Below, one piece after another: positions 39,164 through 47,429 of a stretch of DNA of 64,000 nucleotides. Under the pieces are notes generated by a model. It searched no databases, was not told the DNA's origin, and saw only the letters and a program-made list of their open reading frames with translations. Origin of the DNA: Agromyces luteolus (GTDB taxonomy: Bacteria > Actinomycetota > Actinomycetes > Actinomycetales > Microbacteriaceae); contig NZ_WODA01000023.1 of assembly GCF_009729855.1 (NCBI RefSeq), forward strand, positions 248,001-312,000, written 5' to 3'. A program made the position numbers and the translations under genes. Numbering within the stretch: the stretch's first letter is position 1; the number at the start of each line of letters is the position of its first letter.

Positions 39164-39943
39164 TCAGCGCCGGTGGAAGACGCCCGCGCGCTTCTCCGCG
39201 AAGGCCGCGCGGCCCTCGTGCGCATCCTCGGTGGCGAACGTCACGGTCTGCAGGTCGCGCTCGTAGCGCATGGCCTCGTCCTGGGTCATGTTGAACGCCG
39301 CGCGCAGGTTCGCCTTCGCGGTCTCGGCGGCGATGGGCGGGCGCGAGGCGATGACGCGAGCGAGTTCGACCGCGCGCTCGAGCAGCCGCTCGGGCTCGAC
39401 GAGTTCGCTCACGAGCCCCCACCGGAGTGCGGTCTCGGCATCGATCGGGTCGCCGGTCATGAGCATGACGGCCGCGTTCGAGGGGCCGATCGAGTGCGCG
39501 AGGAACGTCGACATGCCGCCGCCGCCGATCCAGCCGAGCTTGATCTCGGGCGCCGCGAAGCTCGCGGTCGTCGAGGCGAGGCGGATGTCGCAGATGAGCG
39601 AGGTCTCGAGCCCCCCGCCGAACGCGTACCCGTTGATCGCCGCGATGACCGGCTTCCGCGCATCCCGGATCGCATCGCAGTAGTCGGTGCGGTTCCGGAA
39701 CTCCCACGGCGTCGCATACGTGTCGAGCGTGCGGATGTCGGAGCCGGCGCAGAAGGCCCGCTCCCCCGCACCGGTGAGGACGATCGCGCGGACCTCGTCC
39801 GCGGCATCCGCCCACTCGACGACCTCGACGAGCGCGTACGACATCTCGGGCGTGACCGAGTTGAGCTTCTCGGGCCGATCGATCGTGACGATCGCGACGT
39901 GGCCGTCGACCTCGAGGCGGATGTTCGGGCTGGACGGCTCCAT
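39164..39943 (-). CDS. Enoyl-CoA hydratase/isomerase family protein
   Basis: A 259-residue crotonase-fold enzyme. The first oxyanion-hole segment is GERAFCAGSDIRTLD (about 61-75) and the second AINGYAFGGGLETSLICDIRLA (about 99-120). The second catalytic region APEIKLGWIGGGG lies at about 128-140. It acts on a CoA thioester as hydratase, isomerase or hydrolase. The only other CoA gene in the operon is a CaiB-type CoA-transferase, so the substrate is probably a CoA ester of an imported acid. The start shares one base with the stop of the upstream gene (TGATG). Why a sugar-acid operon needs CoA chemistry is unclear. Confidence 0.87.
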   Translation of the reverse strand: MEPSSPNIRLEVDGHVAIVTIDRPEKLNSVTPEMSYALVEVVEWADAADEVRAIVLTGAGERAFCAGSDIRTLDTYATPWEFRNRTDYCDAIRDARKPVIAAINGYAFGGGLETSLICDIRLASTTASFAAPEIKLGWIGGGGMSTFLAHSIGPSNAAVMLMTGDPIDAETALRWGLVSELVEPERLLERAVELARVIASRPPIAAETAKANLRAAFNMTQDEAMRYERDLQTVTFATEDAHEGRAAFAEKRAGVFHRR

Positions 39944-41094
39944 CAGAGCACGCTCCTCTCGCGGGCGAGCGCGTCGAACGCGCGGTCGAGTTCGGCGAGT
40001 GCGGCATCGGCCGATCCGCCCTCGAGCAGGGCCCGCCGCAGGACGGCCGAGCCCTCGGACTGGAACGGGATGTAGCCGGGCACGCGCGGGCGCACCCACG
40101 CGTCCTCGACGGTCGCGAGCGTGCCGCGGTAGAAGTCGCCGGATGCCGCGTTGACGGCGTCGTCGGTCCAGGCGCTCCGCAGGCCGGGCTGGCCGGCGTG
40201 GTCGGGGATGAAGGTGCCCTGCGCGATGGGGTCCAGCAGCCCCGCGAGGTGCACGACGAGGGCGGCGTCGGGGCGGCAGCGGGTGGAGATCGCGATGCCG
40301 GTGCCGCCGATCGTCGAGCCGCGGCGTCCGCCGGCGGTGGCCGCGGGTGCGTCGTCGAACCGGAGCGCGCTCGGTCCGGAGGCGTAGTTGACGTAGCCGT
40401 ACACGAGCGGGATGTACGCGATGTCGCGGTCGCGGCGCATCCGCTCGAGCAGGCCGATCGGGTTGAGGTCGGCGGAACCCTCGGGTATGCGGGACGCGAG
40501 CTCGGCCATGATGCCGAACGCCTGCGCGCCGAGCTCCGGGGCGACGAAGCCCGAGCCAGGCTTGGTCGCGGGGGCGACGCCGTCGGCCGCGCCGAGCGCG
40601 ACGCAGATCGACGCGAACGACAGGAACGCGTGCGGTCCCGCGAGGCTCAGCGCAACCTGGGCGGTCTTCGAGAGCTCCACGACCTCGTCCCAGGTCCGCG
40701 GCGGGGCGGCGACGAGCTCGGGCACCCGCACCGCGACCTGCGTCGCCGCGTCGAGCGGCAGCGCCCAGAGGCGGCCGTCGAGCGTGTACGACGCGGCGCT
40801 CGGGCCGACCGCACCGGCGCGCACCTCGTCGAGGAACGCGGGCGGGAACACCTCGTCGAGCGGCCGGATCGCATCGCCCGCGAGGGCGTCGCCCAGGTGC
40901 GGGTGATCGAGCACGATCACGTCGTAGCGCTCCGCGCTCTCCTCGATCGGGCTCGACTCGAAGCCCTCGAGGGGGTGCACGTCCCACTCGATGAGCGGCG
41001 CGCCCGCGGCATCCGTCGCCGTCTCGGCCGCCCGCTCGAGCGCGAGACGCCCGCGCGGGTGGTCCCAGGTGAGTCCGCGGTAGCGAGCGGTCAT
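39943..41094 (-). CDS. Solute-binding-protein fold without signal peptide
   Basis: A 383-residue protein resembling extracellular ABC solute-binding proteins: YDVIVLDHPHLGDALAGDAIRPLDEVFPPAF, DGRLWALPLDAATQVAVRVPEL, PRTWDEVVELSKTA, and EDAWVRPRVPGYIPFQ near the C-terminus. It has no signal peptide or lipobox. MTARYRGLTWDHPRG is directly followed by the first strand, and its translation is coupled on both sides to cytoplasmic CoA enzymes (4-bp and 1-bp overlaps). The operon already has a proper lipoprotein binding protein at 47430. A cytoplasmic solute-binding fold could act as a sensor, a substrate carrier or an enzyme subunit. Its function is unknown. Confidence 0.75.
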   Translation of the reverse strand: MTARYRGLTWDHPRGRLALERAAETATDAAGAPLIEWDVHPLEGFESSPIEESAERYDVIVLDHPHLGDALAGDAIRPLDEVFPPAFLDEVRAGAVGPSAASYTLDGRLWALPLDAATQVAVRVPELVAAPPRTWDEVVELSKTAQVALSLAGPHAFLSFASICVALGAADGVAPATKPGSGFVAPELGAQAFGIMAELASRIPEGSADLNPIGLLERMRRDRDIAYIPLVYGYVNYASGPSALRFDDAPAATAGGRRGSTIGGTGIAISTRCRPDAALVVHLAGLLDPIAQGTFIPDHAGQPGLRSAWTDDAVNAASGDFYRGTLATVEDAWVRPRVPGYIPFQSEGSAVLRRALLEGGSADAALAELDRAFDALARERSVL

Positions 41095-42350
41095 CGGGCG
41101 CTCGCGGCGACCGGCGCCGTCTCGGTCGCCCGGGCCGCGCCCGACGCGAGCAGCGTATCGACCGCATCGTCGTCGAAGCCCGCCTCGACGAGGATCTCGC
41201 GCGTGTGCTCGCCGACGAGCGGCGCACCGCGGTACACCTGCGGCGGCGTCGCCGAGAACTGGTACGGGAACCCGGGGGTCTTCACGAGCCCCTCACTGGG
41301 GTGCTCGTACTCGATGAAGGTGCCGTTGTGCACGATCTGCGGGTCGTCGACGAGTCCCGCGTAGTCGTTCACGGGGCCGATCCACATGCCGGCCGCGCCG
41401 AGCAGGTCGATCCAGTGGGCGGCCGTGTCCTGCCGGAGCTTCGCGGCGGTCTTGGCGTGGATCTCGTCGCGACGGGTCCACCCCTCGACCTCGCTCGACC
41501 AGCCCTCGAACGACGGCTCGTCGATGAGGCGGCCGAGTTCGTGCAGGTCGGCGAAGGCGAGCGCGACGTAGCCGTCGCTGGTCTCGAAAACGCCGTAGGG
41601 CGCCCGGATGTAGACGTGAGCGTGCGGCTCGGCCGAGCGCTGCTGTGCCTTGCGGCCGACCGTGAAGACCGAGAGCTCCTGCATCTGGAGGGTCGTGAGC
41701 GCGTCGAGCATGTTCACGGTGACGAGCTGGCCCTCGCCCGTGCGCTCGCGGTGCAGCAGCGCGGCGAGCACGCCCTCGAACGCCGTCGACGCCGTGATCG
41801 CGTCGGCGAGGTACTGCCCGGCGGGCGAGGGCTCGTCGCCGTCGCGGCCCGCCGAGTACATGGCCCCCGACATCGCCTGGAGCAGGAGGTCCTGGCCGGG
41901 GCGATCGCGGTACGGCCCGTCCTCGCCGTAGCCCGAGATCGACACGTAGACGATCGACGGGTTGATCGCGCGCAGCGACTCGTAGTCGACCCCGAGGCGC
42001 GCAGCGACGCCCGGGCGGTAGTTCTGGAGGAACACGTCGGCTCCGGCGACGAGCTCGCGGAGCGCGGCCTTGCCCTCGGCGGCCTTCAGGTCGAGCGCGA
42101 CCGAGCGCTTGTTGCGGTTGAGCGAGAGGAACGAGACGTTGATCTCGTTGCCCACCGCGCCGCCCGCGGCGGCGTGACGCTGCCACTCGCCCGTCGTCGG
42201 CTCGACCTTGATGACGTCGGCCCCGAGGTCGCCGAGGCGCTGTGCCGCGAACGGCCCCGCCATGGCGATGGAGCAGTCGAGCACGCGGTAGCCCGCGAGC
42301 ACGCCGGGCTTGTGGGATTCGGGGTTCTGGGCCTCGGTGGTCTGGGTCAT
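41091..42350 (-). CDS. CaiB/BaiF-family (type III) CoA-transferase
   Basis: A 419-residue formyl-CoA-transferase-type enzyme. YRVLDCSIAMAGPFAAQRLGDLGADVIKVE opens the fold (about 22-51). NRNKRSVALDLK and FLQNYRPGVAARLG follow. RPGQDLLLQAMSG (about 151-163) contains the conserved catalytic aspartate that carries the CoA acyl intermediate. It moves CoA between carboxylic acids, so one operon substrate or intermediate is handled as a CoA thioester, as the enoyl-CoA-hydratase gene also suggests. Both ends overlap neighbouring genes by 4 bp. The acid cannot be identified from sequence. Confidence 0.88.
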   Translation of the reverse strand: MTQTTEAQNPESHKPGVLAGYRVLDCSIAMAGPFAAQRLGDLGADVIKVEPTTGEWQRHAAAGGAVGNEINVSFLSLNRNKRSVALDLKAAEGKAALRELVAGADVFLQNYRPGVAARLGVDYESLRAINPSIVYVSISGYGEDGPYRDRPGQDLLLQAMSGAMYSAGRDGDEPSPAGQYLADAITASTAFEGVLAALLHRERTGEGQLVTVNMLDALTTLQMQELSVFTVGRKAQQRSAEPHAHVYIRAPYGVFETSDGYVALAFADLHELGRLIDEPSFEGWSSEVEGWTRRDEIHAKTAAKLRQDTAAHWIDLLGAAGMWIGPVNDYAGLVDDPQIVHNGTFIEYEHPSEGLVKTPGFPYQFSATPPQVYRGAPLVGEHTREILVEAGFDDDAVDTLLASGAARATETAPVAASAR

Positions 42351-43447
42351 GCTGATTCCTCGTGCGGGTCGGCGGCGCCGGCATCGGCCGGGCCGTGGAC
42401 GGAGACCTCGGCGCCGCCGACGGCGGCGCTCCGCAGCATCGCGTCGATGAGCTCGACGGAGCGCGCGGCCACGTCGGCGTCCGAGTTGTTCTCGGTGCTC
42501 GCGCCCGTGATGAGGTCGATGAAGCGGTTGGGGGGCACGATGCACTCGTAGGCGCCCGCGCCGGGCTCGATGTCGAGGTCCCACTGCTGCCCGTCGTGGC
42601 GGTGCAGCGAGACGCGCTCGCGCTCGGTGTCGAGGAGCAGCACGCCCTCGGTGCCGAAGATGCGGAGGTCGACCTGGTACGGGTTGCCATCGGGCAGCGT
42701 CGCCGCACCCGAGAGCGAGCCGAGCGCCCCGCCGTCGAAGGTGATCACGGCGGCGTCGAACAGGTCGACCGCGGCGCCGACGTTCGAGACCTTTGCCATG
42801 ACGGATGCCGCGCGCAGCTCGCTCAGCCAGAACAGCAGGGCGCTCGAGTGCGTGACCTGCCCGTGCGCGTAGCCGCCGCCGCGGGACGGCGACTGCCAGG
42901 TGCGGGGGTCGGGCCCGCTCGTCTTGGAGTCCCAGAGCGAGCGGATGTGATTCGTATCGCCGGCAAACAGGCCGCGCGTCGGCGAGGCCATGTGGCAGAG
43001 CACGTGCTGGATCTCGCCGAGGCGCCCGGCCTCGACGAGGCGCTTGGCCTCGATCGTGAAGGCCTTGTAGTTCCAGCCGTACGGCGCGAGGAAGTGCACG
43101 CCGGCCTCGCGTACGCGGTCGGCGAGGTCCCAGCCCTGTTCGGCCGTGAGCGTCACGGGCTTCTCGACGAGCACGTGGAGCCCGCGCTCGATCGCGGCCA
43201 CGGCCTGCGGGTGGTGCAGGTCGTGCGGGGTCGTGATGACGACGGCGTCGAGGTCCTGGTCGAGGAGCTCGTCGTAGTCGTTCGTGGCCATGCCGAAGCC
43301 GAACTGCGCGCGCACGTCCTCGAGCTCGGGCCCGATGCCGCACACGCCGACGAGGTCGACGTCCTCGCGGCCGGCGAAGATCGGGAAGTGGTTGCTCGTC
43401 GCCCACCAGCCGGCGCCCACGGCGCCGAGCCGCACCCGCCCGCTCAT
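42347..43447 (-). CDS. Gfo/Idh/MocA family oxidoreductase
   Basis: A 366-residue NAD(P)-dependent dehydrogenase. The N-terminal Rossmann domain begins VRLGAVGAGWWATSNHFPIF (about 4-23). The signature lysine is in HVLVEKPVTLTAEQG (about 89-103), and the C-terminal alpha/beta substrate domain includes GGGYAHGQVTHSSALLFWL with the usual histidine. Enzymes of this family oxidise sugars, sugar acids or inositols. It is joined by ATGA overlaps to the MBL-hydrolase gene upstream and the CoA-transferase downstream. It may act on the imported compound before or beside the enolase-superfamily protein; specificity is not evident. Confidence 0.88.
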   Translation of the reverse strand: MSGRVRLGAVGAGWWATSNHFPIFAGREDVDLVGVCGIGPELEDVRAQFGFGMATNDYDELLDQDLDAVVITTPHDLHHPQAVAAIERGLHVLVEKPVTLTAEQGWDLADRVREAGVHFLAPYGWNYKAFTIEAKRLVEAGRLGEIQHVLCHMASPTRGLFAGDTNHIRSLWDSKTSGPDPRTWQSPSRGGGYAHGQVTHSSALLFWLSELRAASVMAKVSNVGAAVDLFDAAVITFDGGALGSLSGAATLPDGNPYQVDLRIFGTEGVLLLDTERERVSLHRHDGQQWDLDIEPGAGAYECIVPPNRFIDLITGASTENNSDADVAARSVELIDAMLRSAAVGGAEVSVHGPADAGAADPHEESA

Positions 43448-44406
43448 CGGACGAGGCTCCAGCGACGGCGGCCCGCGGCATCCGTCTGCTCGGTCACGAC
43501 GCCGCGTGCGGCGAGCCGCTCGAGGTTGCCCGTCACCGGGAACACCGCGTAGTCGAGCGCGTCGGCCGGCCACGGGCCGAGTTCGGCGCCCGCCGCGCGG
43601 ACCAGCTCGAGCGTCGTGCGCGGGGCGTCGTCGGCCGCGAGCACCGCGGCGAGCACGTCGTCGATGCGCTCGGTGTACGCCTCGCTCTCATCCAGGAACT
43701 CCCGCACGCCCCGGCCCTCGTAGACCGGGTAGTGCGCCGTGAGGAGCAGGTCGGCATCGAGGTCGCGGAATGCGGAGAGGCTCGCGACGTACGGGTCGAC
43801 GTCGCGGTACGTGGGCGGGAACGCCGCACGGCCGTCGGCATAGGGCACGGTCGTGCCGAGCGTCGCGTCGCCGATCATCAGCGCGCGGTTCTCGGGGTCG
43901 TGCACCGCGACGTGGCCTGGGCTGTGGCCCGGCACGTGCAGCACGCGCACGGACCGGCCGCCGAGGTCGAACTCCTCGCCGCCCGAGACCCGGCGATCGA
44001 CGGGGACGAGGTCCGAGACGCTCCGCAGGTACGCGGTCGTCTCCGGCGGGTCGTCGAACCCGTCGGTCTCGCGGAACTCGCCGTAGCGCACGTCGATGAG
44101 CCGCTGGACGTCCTCCACGAGGTCGGTGTCGAGGTCGTGCGCGACGATCTCGACCGACGGGATCGCCGCCTTGAGCGCACCGTTGCCGCCCGTGTGGTCG
44201 AAGTCGCAGTGCGTGTTGACCGCCCAGCGCAGCTTCTCGCGCGGGATGCCCGCCTCGTCGAGGTACGGCAGCAGCGTCTCGGTGATGCTCTCGCGGATGC
44301 CCGTGTCGACGAGCAGCGCGGCGTCGTCGCCGACGAGCAGGTAGAGCGCCACGAAGCGCTCGCCGAGCGGCGCCTGCACGCGGTGCAGGCCCTTCCTGAT
44401 CTCCAT
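43444..44406 (-). CDS. MBL-fold metallo-hydrolase with HxDxDH variant motif
   Basis: A 320-residue metallo-beta-lactamase-fold hydrolase. The metal motif reads THCDFDHTGGN (about 67-77): the second histidine of HxHxDH is Asp. Later ligands are in VPGHSPGHVAVHD (about 150-162) and GDATLG, and a helical C-terminal tail resembles that of lactonase- and glyoxalase-II-like members. In this operon a lactonase role, opening a sugar lactone, is plausible but unproven. The altered motif suggests a changed metal site. It overlaps the Gfo/Idh gene by 4 bp and starts 19 nt after the enolase-superfamily gene. Confidence 0.85.
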   Translation of the reverse strand: MEIRKGLHRVQAPLGERFVALYLLVGDDAALLVDTGIRESITETLLPYLDEAGIPREKLRWAVNTHCDFDHTGGNGALKAAIPSVEIVAHDLDTDLVEDVQRLIDVRYGEFRETDGFDDPPETTAYLRSVSDLVPVDRRVSGGEEFDLGGRSVRVLHVPGHSPGHVAVHDPENRALMIGDATLGTTVPYADGRAAFPPTYRDVDPYVASLSAFRDLDADLLLTAHYPVYEGRGVREFLDESEAYTERIDDVLAAVLAADDAPRTTLELVRAAGAELGPWPADALDYAVFPVTGNLERLAARGVVTEQTDAAGRRRWSLVR

Positions 44407-44425
44407 CGGAACCTTCCCGTCCGTC

Positions 44426-45577
44426 TCAGCGCTCGACGCCGTCGAGCACGACGCGCAGCCCCGCGCGCACCGGTCGCATGTGCGGGCCGGCGGGGTTCGC
44501 CCAGCCGTTGCCGCGGCGGGCGCCCTCGATCGCGGCCTCGTCGACGCGGATGCCGGCACCGGGCTCGTCGCTCAGGACGATGCCGCCGTCGGCGAACTCG
44601 TGGTCGACGTGCACGCCGTCGGCGAACTCGGTCGCCTGCACCTCGGTGGTGAGGTGGTTCGGCACGGCCGTCATGACGTGCGCGACGGCCGGGTTGGCGT
44701 TGTAGCCGACCGGGCTGATCGGCAGGTCGCGGGCGGCCGCTGCGAGTGCGAGGCGATGCATGTGGCTGACGCCCCAGATCGCGCCGGCCTGCACGACGTC
44801 GGGCGCGCCGGCCTCGAAGAACGGCTTGAACTGGTCGACGCCGGTGAGGTTCTCCCCCGTGGCGACGGCCGCGCGGATGGCGGTGCTCAGGCGCGCGTGT
44901 CCCACGGCGTCCCACCGGCGCAGCGGCTCCTCGACCCAGAGCAGGTCGACCTGCTCCTCGAGGGCGCTGACGTACCGGACCGCCTGCTTGACCTGCCACG
45001 ACTCGTTCGCGTCGAGCATGAGCCCGGGGCGCGAGGTGTTCGCGGCGAGCGCGTCGGCGAGGATGCCGAGGCGGCGGAGGTCGGCGTCGAAGTCGAGGCC
45101 GCCCTTGAGCTTGCCCGCGACGAAGCCGCGGTCGGCGAATTCGGCGTAGAACGCCGCGAGGTCGTCGTCGCCGAGCGCGATGTCGAGGCCCGAGGCATAG
45201 CCCGGCACGAACCGGTCGCGGCCGCCGAGCAGGCGCCAGAGCGGCTCGCCCGCGGCCTTCGCCTTGAGATCCCACAGTGCGGCGTCGAGCGTGGCCACGC
45301 CGCCGTAGGTGGCCCCGGCGTGGCCCGACTTGAACACCTGCGCGAGCATGCGGTCGAACAGCGCGGCGACGCCGCGCGGGTCCTCGCCGTCGAGGGCCGG
45401 GAAGAGGCGCGCGAGGTCGGCGTGCGATCCGATGCCGACGCCCTCGATGCCGGCATCGGTCTCGATGATGACGATCGGCACCTCGGTGACGGCCTCGACG
45501 ATGTGGCCGTTGACGTCGCCGATGGCGCGCCGCCAGTGCTGCTGGGCGGTGAGGGTGCGGTACCCGGTGATCTTCAT
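44426..45577 (-). CDS. Mandelate racemase/muconate lactonizing (enolase) superfamily protein
   Basis: A 383-residue enolase-superfamily protein with the capping domain (about 1-120) and barrel. The KxK pair is in GFVAGKLKGGLDF (about 157-169). Metal ligands are LMLDANESW (about 195-203), LLWVEEPLRRW (about 219-229) and ATGENLTG (about 246-253). The usual Asp and His of the catalytic dyad are not obvious: the expected qpD segment reads VVQAGAIWGVS, and the expected PH segment reads SPVGYNANPA. In context it would dehydrate a sugar acid such as L-fuconate, L-galactonate or D-arabinonate, or act as a cycloisomerase. It follows the importer permease genes by 8 nt. Confidence 0.85.
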   Translation of the reverse strand: MKITGYRTLTAQQHWRRAIGDVNGHIVEAVTEVPIVIIETDAGIEGVGIGSHADLARLFPALDGEDPRGVAALFDRMLAQVFKSGHAGATYGGVATLDAALWDLKAKAAGEPLWRLLGGRDRFVPGYASGLDIALGDDDLAAFYAEFADRGFVAGKLKGGLDFDADLRRLGILADALAANTSRPGLMLDANESWQVKQAVRYVSALEEQVDLLWVEEPLRRWDAVGHARLSTAIRAAVATGENLTGVDQFKPFFEAGAPDVVQAGAIWGVSHMHRLALAAAARDLPISPVGYNANPAVAHVMTAVPNHLTTEVQATEFADGVHVDHEFADGGIVLSDEPGAGIRVDEAAIEGARRGNGWANPAGPHMRPVRAGLRVVLDGVER

Positions 45578-45585
45578 GGGGTCCC

Positions 45586-46491
45586 CTACTCCTTGGTTCC
45601 GCCGGCGGTCATGCCCTCGACGAGGAAGCGCTGCGCGAACAGGAAGATGAGCAGGATCGGTGCCACCGAGAGGAGCGTTGCGAGGGCGAGCGTCGGCAGT
45701 TGGATGACGATGCTCGACGCCGTCGTCGGGTTGAACGCGGGAACGTTCGAGAGCAGGTTCGCAAGCCCGACCTGCACCGGGATCTTCTGCCCGCCGACCA
45801 CGAGGAACGGCAGGAAGTAGTTGTTCCAGTTGGCGACGAAGCTGAAGAACCCCACGAGCGCGATGACGGGCGTCGCGAGCGGCATGGCGACCTGGGCGAA
45901 CACGCGGAACTCCCCCGCGCCGTCGATGCGAGCGGCGTTCAGCAGGTCGTGCGAGACCGCGGTCGAGAAGTAGATGTACGTGAGGTACACGCCGAACGGG
46001 AAGAACGAGAACGGCAGGATCACCGCGAGCGGGCTGCCGATGAGGCGCGCCGCCGAGAGCTCGAGGAAGATCGGCAGCACGAGCGCCGTGTTCGGGATCA
46101 GCATGACGATGAGCGTCGTCACGAGCAGGATGCGGCGGCCCTTGAACTCGATGAGCGCGAGGGCGTAGCCGGCGGGGATGCTCACGATGAGCGTGATCGC
46201 GAGCGCCGAGAAGGAGTAGAACGCCGAGTTGCCGAGCCACACGGCGAAGACGCCGCTGCCGAACGCGAACAGCTCGTTCCAGTTGGCGGCCAGCTGCTCG
46301 AACGATCCGAAGGCGAAGGGACCGGAGAGCAGCAGCTCGGAGTTGGTCTTCGTCGGTGCGAGCAGCAGCCAGATGATCGGCAGGATGAAGAAGGCGGCGA
46401 AGGCGAGCAGCACGACGGCCACGAGCGCACGGCCGATCCACTGCGCCGGGGTGAGTGCGCGCCGCCTGCGGCGCACGGCGAGGTCAGTCAC
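45586..46491 (-). CDS. Carbohydrate ABC transporter permease (MalG-like)
   Basis: A 301-residue inner-membrane permease with six predicted helices. The cytoplasmic EAA loop reads LLNAARIDGAGEFRVFAQVAMPLATPV (about 183-209), where the ATPase docks. The N-terminal RRRRRALTP stretch is cytoplasmic and the C-terminus ends AQRFLVEGMTAGGTKE, typical of MalG-type CUT1 permeases. The GTG start at 46491 overlaps the preceding permease stop by 8 bp, which supports it. It forms the heterodimeric channel with the protein at 46484. No ATPase gene is present in the operon. Confidence 0.9.
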   Translation of the reverse strand: MTDLAVRRRRRALTPAQWIGRALVAVVLLAFAAFFILPIIWLLLAPTKTNSELLLSGPFAFGSFEQLAANWNELFAFGSGVFAVWLGNSAFYSFSALAITLIVSIPAGYALALIEFKGRRILLVTTLIVMLIPNTALVLPIFLELSAARLIGSPLAVILPFSFFPFGVYLTYIYFSTAVSHDLLNAARIDGAGEFRVFAQVAMPLATPVIALVGFFSFVANWNNYFLPFLVVGGQKIPVQVGLANLLSNVPAFNPTTASSIVIQLPTLALATLLSVAPILLIFLFAQRFLVEGMTAGGTKE

Positions 46492-47428
46492 GTTCGAACA
46501 GCTTTCCGCGGAAGATGAAGATGGTGGACAGGCCGAGCGCCACGACCAGGAGCATGACCGAGATCGCGGCGGATCCCGAGAAGTCGCCCTGGCGGAAGGC
46601 GTAGAGGTAGGCCAGCTGGTTGAGGGAGTAGTCCTCGGGCACGACGTTCTTGGTCGCCTGTGCGAGGACCTTCGGCTCGACGAAGAGCTGGGTGCCCGCA
46701 GCGAGCGACATGATGCCCATGTAGCTGATCCACTTCGTGAGCATCGGCAGCTGGATGTACCACGCCACCTGGAGGGCGCCCGCACCGTCGATGCGCGCGG
46801 CCTCCATGATGTCGGCGCTGATGTTGTTGAGCGCGCCGTACATGATGACGATCCATCCGCCCGCGCCGGCCCAGAAGGCGATGACCGTGAAGACCACGGG
46901 GAGGTTGCCGACGGCGACCACGTTGACGAGCGACTCGTAGCCCATGGCGCGCAGCAGCGCCGAGACGGGGCTCACCGAGGGGTCGAGCACGAACAGCCAG
47001 AGCAGCACGCTCGACGCGCCCGCGATGGCGCCCGGGATGTAGAAGAGGAACCGCGCGGTGTCCCCGAGCCAGCGCACGCGGATGCCGTGCACGACGATGG
47101 CGAGGACCACCACCAGGACGATGAGGCTGATGAGCCAGAAGACGACGTAGAGCGCGACGTGGCCGACGGCCGGGAGGAACCGGTAGTCGTTGAAGACCTT
47201 GACGAAGTTGTCGAACCCGACGAAGACCCCGTTGCGGGTGAATGAGAGGAAGAGCGCGTAGAGCGTGGGCAGCAGGCCGAACGCCACCAGGAGCAGCGTG
47301 TAGCCGCTGACGAAGACGTAGCCGAATCGCGACTGCCCGGCGCTCATGCGGCTGGCGCGCCGGCGCTCCGGCCGGCGCCGCCCCGAGGGGACGACGCCGG
47401 CAGGAGCCGGAGGTGCGGTGACGGTCAC
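46484..47428 (-). CDS. Carbohydrate ABC transporter permease (MalF-like)
   Basis: A 314-residue CUT1-type permease with about six helices. The EAA loop is IMEAARIDGAGALQVAWYIQLPMLTKW (about 212-238). The N-terminal 38 residues are basic and Pro-rich, as in many actinobacterial MalF-like proteins. The first helix is FGYVFVSGYTLLLVAFGLLPTLYAL. The GTG start at 47428 lies just after the TAA of the binding-protein gene. It pairs with the protein at 45586. The importer presumably borrows a shared ATPase encoded elsewhere, as actinobacterial CUT1 systems commonly do. Confidence 0.9.
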   Translation of the reverse strand: MTVTAPPAPAGVVPSGRRRPERRRASRMSAGQSRFGYVFVSGYTLLLVAFGLLPTLYALFLSFTRNGVFVGFDNFVKVFNDYRFLPAVGHVALYVVFWLISLIVLVVVLAIVVHGIRVRWLGDTARFLFYIPGAIAGASSVLLWLFVLDPSVSPVSALLRAMGYESLVNVVAVGNLPVVFTVIAFWAGAGGWIVIMYGALNNISADIMEAARIDGAGALQVAWYIQLPMLTKWISYMGIMSLAAGTQLFVEPKVLAQATKNVVPEDYSLNQLAYLYAFRQGDFSGSAAISVMLLVVALGLSTIFIFRGKLFERD

Positions 47429-47429
47429 G

